Made by a program: the position numbers and the translations under genes. The notes under the pieces were generated by a model that saw only the letters and a list, made by a program, of their open reading frames with translations, ran no database searches and was not told the origin of the DNA. From positions 1 to 64,000 of the forward strand of contig CAWJTQ010000007.1 of assembly GCA_963845695.1 (NCBI GenBank): a stretch of 64,000 bases of DNA, read 5' to 3'. The stretch comes from CAWJTV01 sp963845695. GTDB taxonomy: Bacteria; Planctomycetota; Planctomycetia; Isosphaerales; Isosphaeraceae. Shown piece by piece: positions 61,104 through 64,000 of the stretch. How positions within the stretch are numbered: the first letter of the stretch is position 1; every line of letters begins with the position of its first letter.

Positions 61104-63245
61104 TTACTGGAGATCTTTGGTTGGCTTCGGCGAGATCCACCGCATTACGGCCGAGACCACGATCACCGCCACGCACGCCAGGACCATGGCGGTCAGCCCG
61201 ATGTTGAGCCAGCCACGGACCGGGTCTGGCTTGACAGCGGGTAAATTGCCATGGATGATCCTCCAGAACTTGCCGGTGATCTCGTAATAAGCGGTCGTGG
61301 ATGTGGTCGTCGCCACGAAGAGCATGGGCAGGATCGTGATCGGAGCGAATCGTCCGCGACCGGAGTTGACAATGACCGTAGTAACGACCGACAGGGCGAT
61401 GACGGCCAGGAGCTGATTGGCCATGCCGAACATGGGCCAGATCGTCTCCACACTCCCGGTGTAGATGAAGTAGCCCCAGCCGAAGACGACGAGGCCGGTA
61501 GCCAGCAGCGAGGCCGGTAGCCAGTTGAGGTCGCCCAGCGGCTTCCAGAGCTTGCCCAGGAACTCCTGGACGAGGAACCGTGCGATCCGGGTGCCCGCGT
61601 CGATCGTCGTGAGGATGAACAGAGCCTCGAACATGATGGCGAAGTGGTACCAGTACTTGATCAGCCAGCCCATTCCCGGAATCGCGTCGGAGAAGATCCG
61701 CGCCATGCCGACGGCCAGCGTGACGGCGCCGCCGGTCCGGCCGTGTAGCGACTCCTGGACGTCCTTCTCCATCGCCACGAGTTCACTGCCGGCCGGGGCG
61801 AGGCCGGCCGCTCCAGGCTCTCCTACCTCTGAAGCTTCGAGGAATCGCGCGAATTCGGGGTGCTGGGCCAGGAAGTCGGGCCGCCTGGCCAGGTCGATGT
61901 TGATGTCGTAGTACATCGAATTGGGCAACGCCGCCGCCGCGATCAGAGCCACGATCCCCACCAGGCCCTCCATGAGCATCGCGCCGTAGCCGATCATCCG
62001 GATGTCACTTTCCCGGTCGACCATCTTGGGCGTCGTCCCGGAGGAGACCAGCGCGTGGAATCCTGAGATCGCCCCGCACATGATGCAGATGAAGACATAG
62101 GGAAAAATGGGACCATCGAAATACGGGCCGCCTCCCGACGCGAAGTGGGGGCTGACCGCCGGCGCGTGGAGCTTGGGGTTGGCGATCACCACCCCGACGA
62201 CCAGGAGCGCGATGGTCCCGATCTTGAGGAAGGTCGAGAGGTAGTCGCGCGGGCAAAGCAACAGCCAGACCGGCAGCACGGCCGCGACGAATCCGTAGCC
62301 GGCCAGGGTAAAGACCGTCATGTCGCGCGACATCAAGAAGAGTGGCTCGATCTGCGAGCCGGGAACCCAGGCACCGCCGATTGTCGCCGCCAGCACGGCC
62401 GCCGCGCCGATCAGCGACGCCTCGAGGATCTTCCCTTTACGGAAGCGGTACATGTACCAGCCGACGAACAGTGCGATCGGGATCGTCGCGGCGATCGTAA
62501 ACGTTCCCCACGAGCTGCCGCGTACCAGTCGTTTGGCGCCCTCGGGCAGGACGAATCCCGATCCCTTGGCATTGGTTCTCAAGAAGGAACGGTGGGGTAC
62601 CGACAGCTTGAACGGCTCGTGGAAGACCATGGTCTGGTCCGGCCCCTCGCCGAACCGATAGGTTGATCCCGGGGGGACCTCGTAGATCCTTGGGCCGGTC
62701 GGAGTTACCCCGTAGATGAGCTCACCCTTGGGCGGATAATCCAGCTCGGCGCCGACCTTCATGGGCACCTCCTCGCCGCCCAGCGCCTTCACCACAACGA
62801 TGCCCAGCCCGGCCAAGGCAATGATCACGATGTAGAGGATCGCGATCGCCGCGGCCAGTCCGGCTGGCCGTCCGATTTCCTGTCGCGCCAGCCCGGCCAG
62901 GCTCATCCCGCCTCGGCGCGTCGAGGCGGCCAGGACCATCATGTCCTGCACGGCGCCGGCCAGGCAGACGCCGACCACCAGCCAGACCAATCCCGGCAGG
63001 TAGCCGAACTGAATCGCCAGCACCGGCCCGATCAACGGCCCGGCCCCCGAGATCGCCGCGAAGTGATGGCCGAAGAGCACCCAACGGTTCGTCGGGTCGA
63101 AGTTCTGGCCGTCGTCGAACTTGTGGGCCGGCGTCACCCGCGAGTCATCGAGCGCGGCCACCTTGGCGGCGAGGAATGCGCTGTAATATCGATAAGCGAC
63201 CGCGAGGATCGCCAGGACGCCCAGCATCACCGGCATCGCGTGCAT
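61104..63245 (-). CDS. cstA: Carbon starvation protein A-like transporter
   Basis: 713 residues from ATG 63243-63245 (an open frame to 63278 offers a 724-residue version). A polytopic membrane protein with at least 14 hydrophobic segments. The CstA signature is clear near the N-terminus: DGQNFDPTNRWVLFGHHFAA, ISGAGPLIGPVLAIQFGYLP, GAVQDMMVLAASTRRGGMS. Later come CGAISGFHALVSSGTTPKMV, YGAMLMEGLVGIVALIAAA, TTIDAGTRIARFLVQEFLG and WPMFGMANQLLAVIAL. CstA-family proteins import peptides or pyruvate across the cytoplasmic membrane when carbon is short. An additional loop (~190-270, ELDYPPKGELIYGVTPTGPR) is longer than in enterobacterial proteins but common in other phyla. No link to the T6SS-like genes is implied. 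Confidence 0.95.
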   Translation of the reverse strand: MHAMPVMLGVLAILAVAYRYYSAFLAAKVAALDDSRVTPAHKFDDGQNFDPTNRWVLFGHHFAAISGAGPLIGPVLAIQFGYLPGLVWLVVGVCLAGAVQDMMVLAASTRRGGMSLAGLARQEIGRPAGLAAAIAILYIVIIALAGLGIVVVKALGGEEVPMKVGAELDYPPKGELIYGVTPTGPRIYEVPPGSTYRFGEGPDQTMVFHEPFKLSVPHRSFLRTNAKGSGFVLPEGAKRLVRGSSWGTFTIAATIPIALFVGWYMYRFRKGKILEASLIGAAAVLAATIGGAWVPGSQIEPLFLMSRDMTVFTLAGYGFVAAVLPVWLLLCPRDYLSTFLKIGTIALLVVGVVIANPKLHAPAVSPHFASGGGPYFDGPIFPYVFICIMCGAISGFHALVSSGTTPKMVDRESDIRMIGYGAMLMEGLVGIVALIAAAALPNSMYYDINIDLARRPDFLAQHPEFARFLEASEVGEPGAAGLAPAGSELVAMEKDVQESLHGRTGGAVTLAVGMARIFSDAIPGMGWLIKYWYHFAIMFEALFILTTIDAGTRIARFLVQEFLGKLWKPLGDLNWLPASLLATGLVVFGWGYFIYTGSVETIWPMFGMANQLLAVIALSVVTTVIVNSGRGRFAPITILPMLFVATTTSTTAYYEITGKFWRIIHGNLPAVKPDPVRGWLNIGLTAMVLACVAVIVVSAVMRWISPKPTKDLQ

Positions 63246-63443
63246 GGTTATCGGCCTCTGGTCCAGGGCGAGCGGCACGCGCCGCGCCGGTCGGTATCCT
63301 TTGCGGGCGTGCCTGTGCAGGGAGGCGGGGAGCCTGAATCCACGAACTTCCAGTCTACGGACGCGAGTCAGCCCGTCAAGCAGGAGAGCGCCCCACCAGA
63401 GCCTTGAGCCGGGAGTCCTTCGCCAGGAAATCGGCGTTGAGGT

Positions 63444-64000
63444 TCAACGCTTGAACGCAGCGAGGAAGCGGCCGAACAGCCGTGTCCCTCGTCTCGAAGC
63501 CTTCCGACGCTCCAGGTCCAGCAGGGTGTGGATCAGGGCGTCCAGATCGTGGAGGATCGGCGTCTCCGGCACCACCCGGCGCAACGGCATCCCCTGGTTG
63601 ATGGCAATGTTGACCGCCCGGTAGTCGTTGGCGATGGTCACCACTCGCGGGACCCCGAGCATTTCCTGGATTTCCGCCGCCGTGAACCCCTTCAACTGCG
63701 GATTGTATCGGTTGATCACGATCCAGAGCGAGTGGTTGAGGCGCTCGGCGGAGTGCCGTTGGCAAAACAGCTTCATCGCTCGGATCGAGGGGACGTTCTG
63801 GAGCCCGACGAGGAGGATCTGGTCTGCCGAGTCGAGCACGGACGCGCCCGTGTCGTGCAGGACGTCGGGAACATCGAGCACGGTGACGTCCGCGAGCTTC
63901 TTGAGGTAGCCGACAATCCGGGCAATGTGGCCCGGCTCGGCAAACGGCAGCGCGCAGAACTCCTGGGGGCCGGCCAGCACCCTCAAGCTGTCGCAGACCG
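63444..64000 (-). CDS. CpaE-like AAA ATPase, C-terminal part (continues beyond window)
   Basis: At least 185 residues; the frame is open to the window edge, so the N-terminal receiver-like domain and P-loop are not visible. What is seen matches the C-terminal half of CpaE/TadZ-type MinD-like ATPases of tad pilus loci: LADVTVLDVPDVLHDTGASV (Walker B-like), DQILLVGLQNVPSIRAMKLF, SLWIVINRYNPQLKGFTAAE, EMLGVPRVVTIANDYRAVNI, AINQGMPLRRVVPETPILHD. Such proteins help place the tad/Flp pilus machinery at the membrane or pole. The end carries a short basic tail (RRGTRLFGRFLAAFKR). Other tad genes, if any, would be to the right of the window. Confidence 0.75.
   Translation of the reverse strand, partial: VCDSLRVLAGPQEFCALPFAEPGHIARIVGYLKKLADVTVLDVPDVLHDTGASVLDSADQILLVGLQNVPSIRAMKLFCQRHSAERLNHSLWIVINRYNPQLKGFTAAEIQEMLGVPRVVTIANDYRAVNIAINQGMPLRRVVPETPILHDLDALIHTLLDLERRKASRRGTRLFGRFLAAFKR

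Noticed and set aside
1..64000. tRNA or rRNA genes
   Set aside because: No cloverleaf-like or rRNA-like sequence was noticed on either strand by eye; a covariance-model scan would be decisive.

Overview
The window looks like a high-GC planctomycete chromosome segment, probably of the Isosphaeraceae/Gemmatales type. The reasons are GLxHL-type leucine-rich-repeat proteins, a very large right-handed beta-helix adhesin whose N-terminus carries a LEDR-like motif (LERCEDRF), secreted HEAT-repeat and Pro/Ala-linker beta-barrel proteins, RHS/YD-repeat genes and weak, irregular Shine-Dalgarno sequences. This assignment rests on protein style only, because no rRNA or other marker gene is present.

Layout. 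1-5.5 kb: an RHS C-terminal fragment and two LRR genes, all heavily frameshifted, plus a Gly-rich remnant. 5.3-8.6 kb: several families of REP-like palindromes, an IS3-family element (6074-7322) and a frameshifted membrane protein. 8.6-15.2 kb: an RHS gene split by a ~2.7 kb serine-recombinase element, then a gene sharing a domain with the RHS tail. 15.3-17.6 kb: glycosyltransferase/TPR genes invaded by repeats. 18-36.7 kb: envelope genes (two beta-barrel-like proteins, a HEAT-repeat protein, and a ~12.2 kb beta-helix adhesin gene on the minus strand). 36.7-44.7 kb: a defence-island-like stretch with a DUF1016 stub, a nuclease-STAND-HEAT protein, a methyltransferase N-terminal stub, a RhuM protein, and an AAA ATPase with a DUF4276-like partner. 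44.7-46.4 kb: gene-free DNA with a phased array of GAACGAACCC motifs about 41 bp apart. 46.4-60.6 kb: two giant membrane-anchored proteins with caspase-like domains that lack catalytic residues (one also has a vWA domain), convergent with a tssK-tssL-tssM operon whose TssM lacks both the P-loop and the periplasmic domain. 61.1-64 kb: cstA and the 3' part of a CpaE-like ATPase gene.

How the genes may work together. The best candidate for an undescribed system is 46.4-60.6 kb. A minimal type VI-like membrane/baseplate module (TssK, TssL, short TssM) faces two paralogous giant envelope proteins, and these could supply the extracytoplasmic part that this TssM lacks. That link is inference from synteny and architecture. 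The second candidate is the 36.7-44.7 kb island, which has an Avs/bNACHT-like predicted antiphage protein amid restriction-modification debris.

Caveat. At least 14 genes contain apparent single-base frameshifts, over 20 events in 64 kb. A few are in homopolymers (for example G7 at 1256-1262). Some very long ORFs are intact. Sequencing error, true decay or both could explain this, so genes with one shift are described as the conceptual full-length product and marked.
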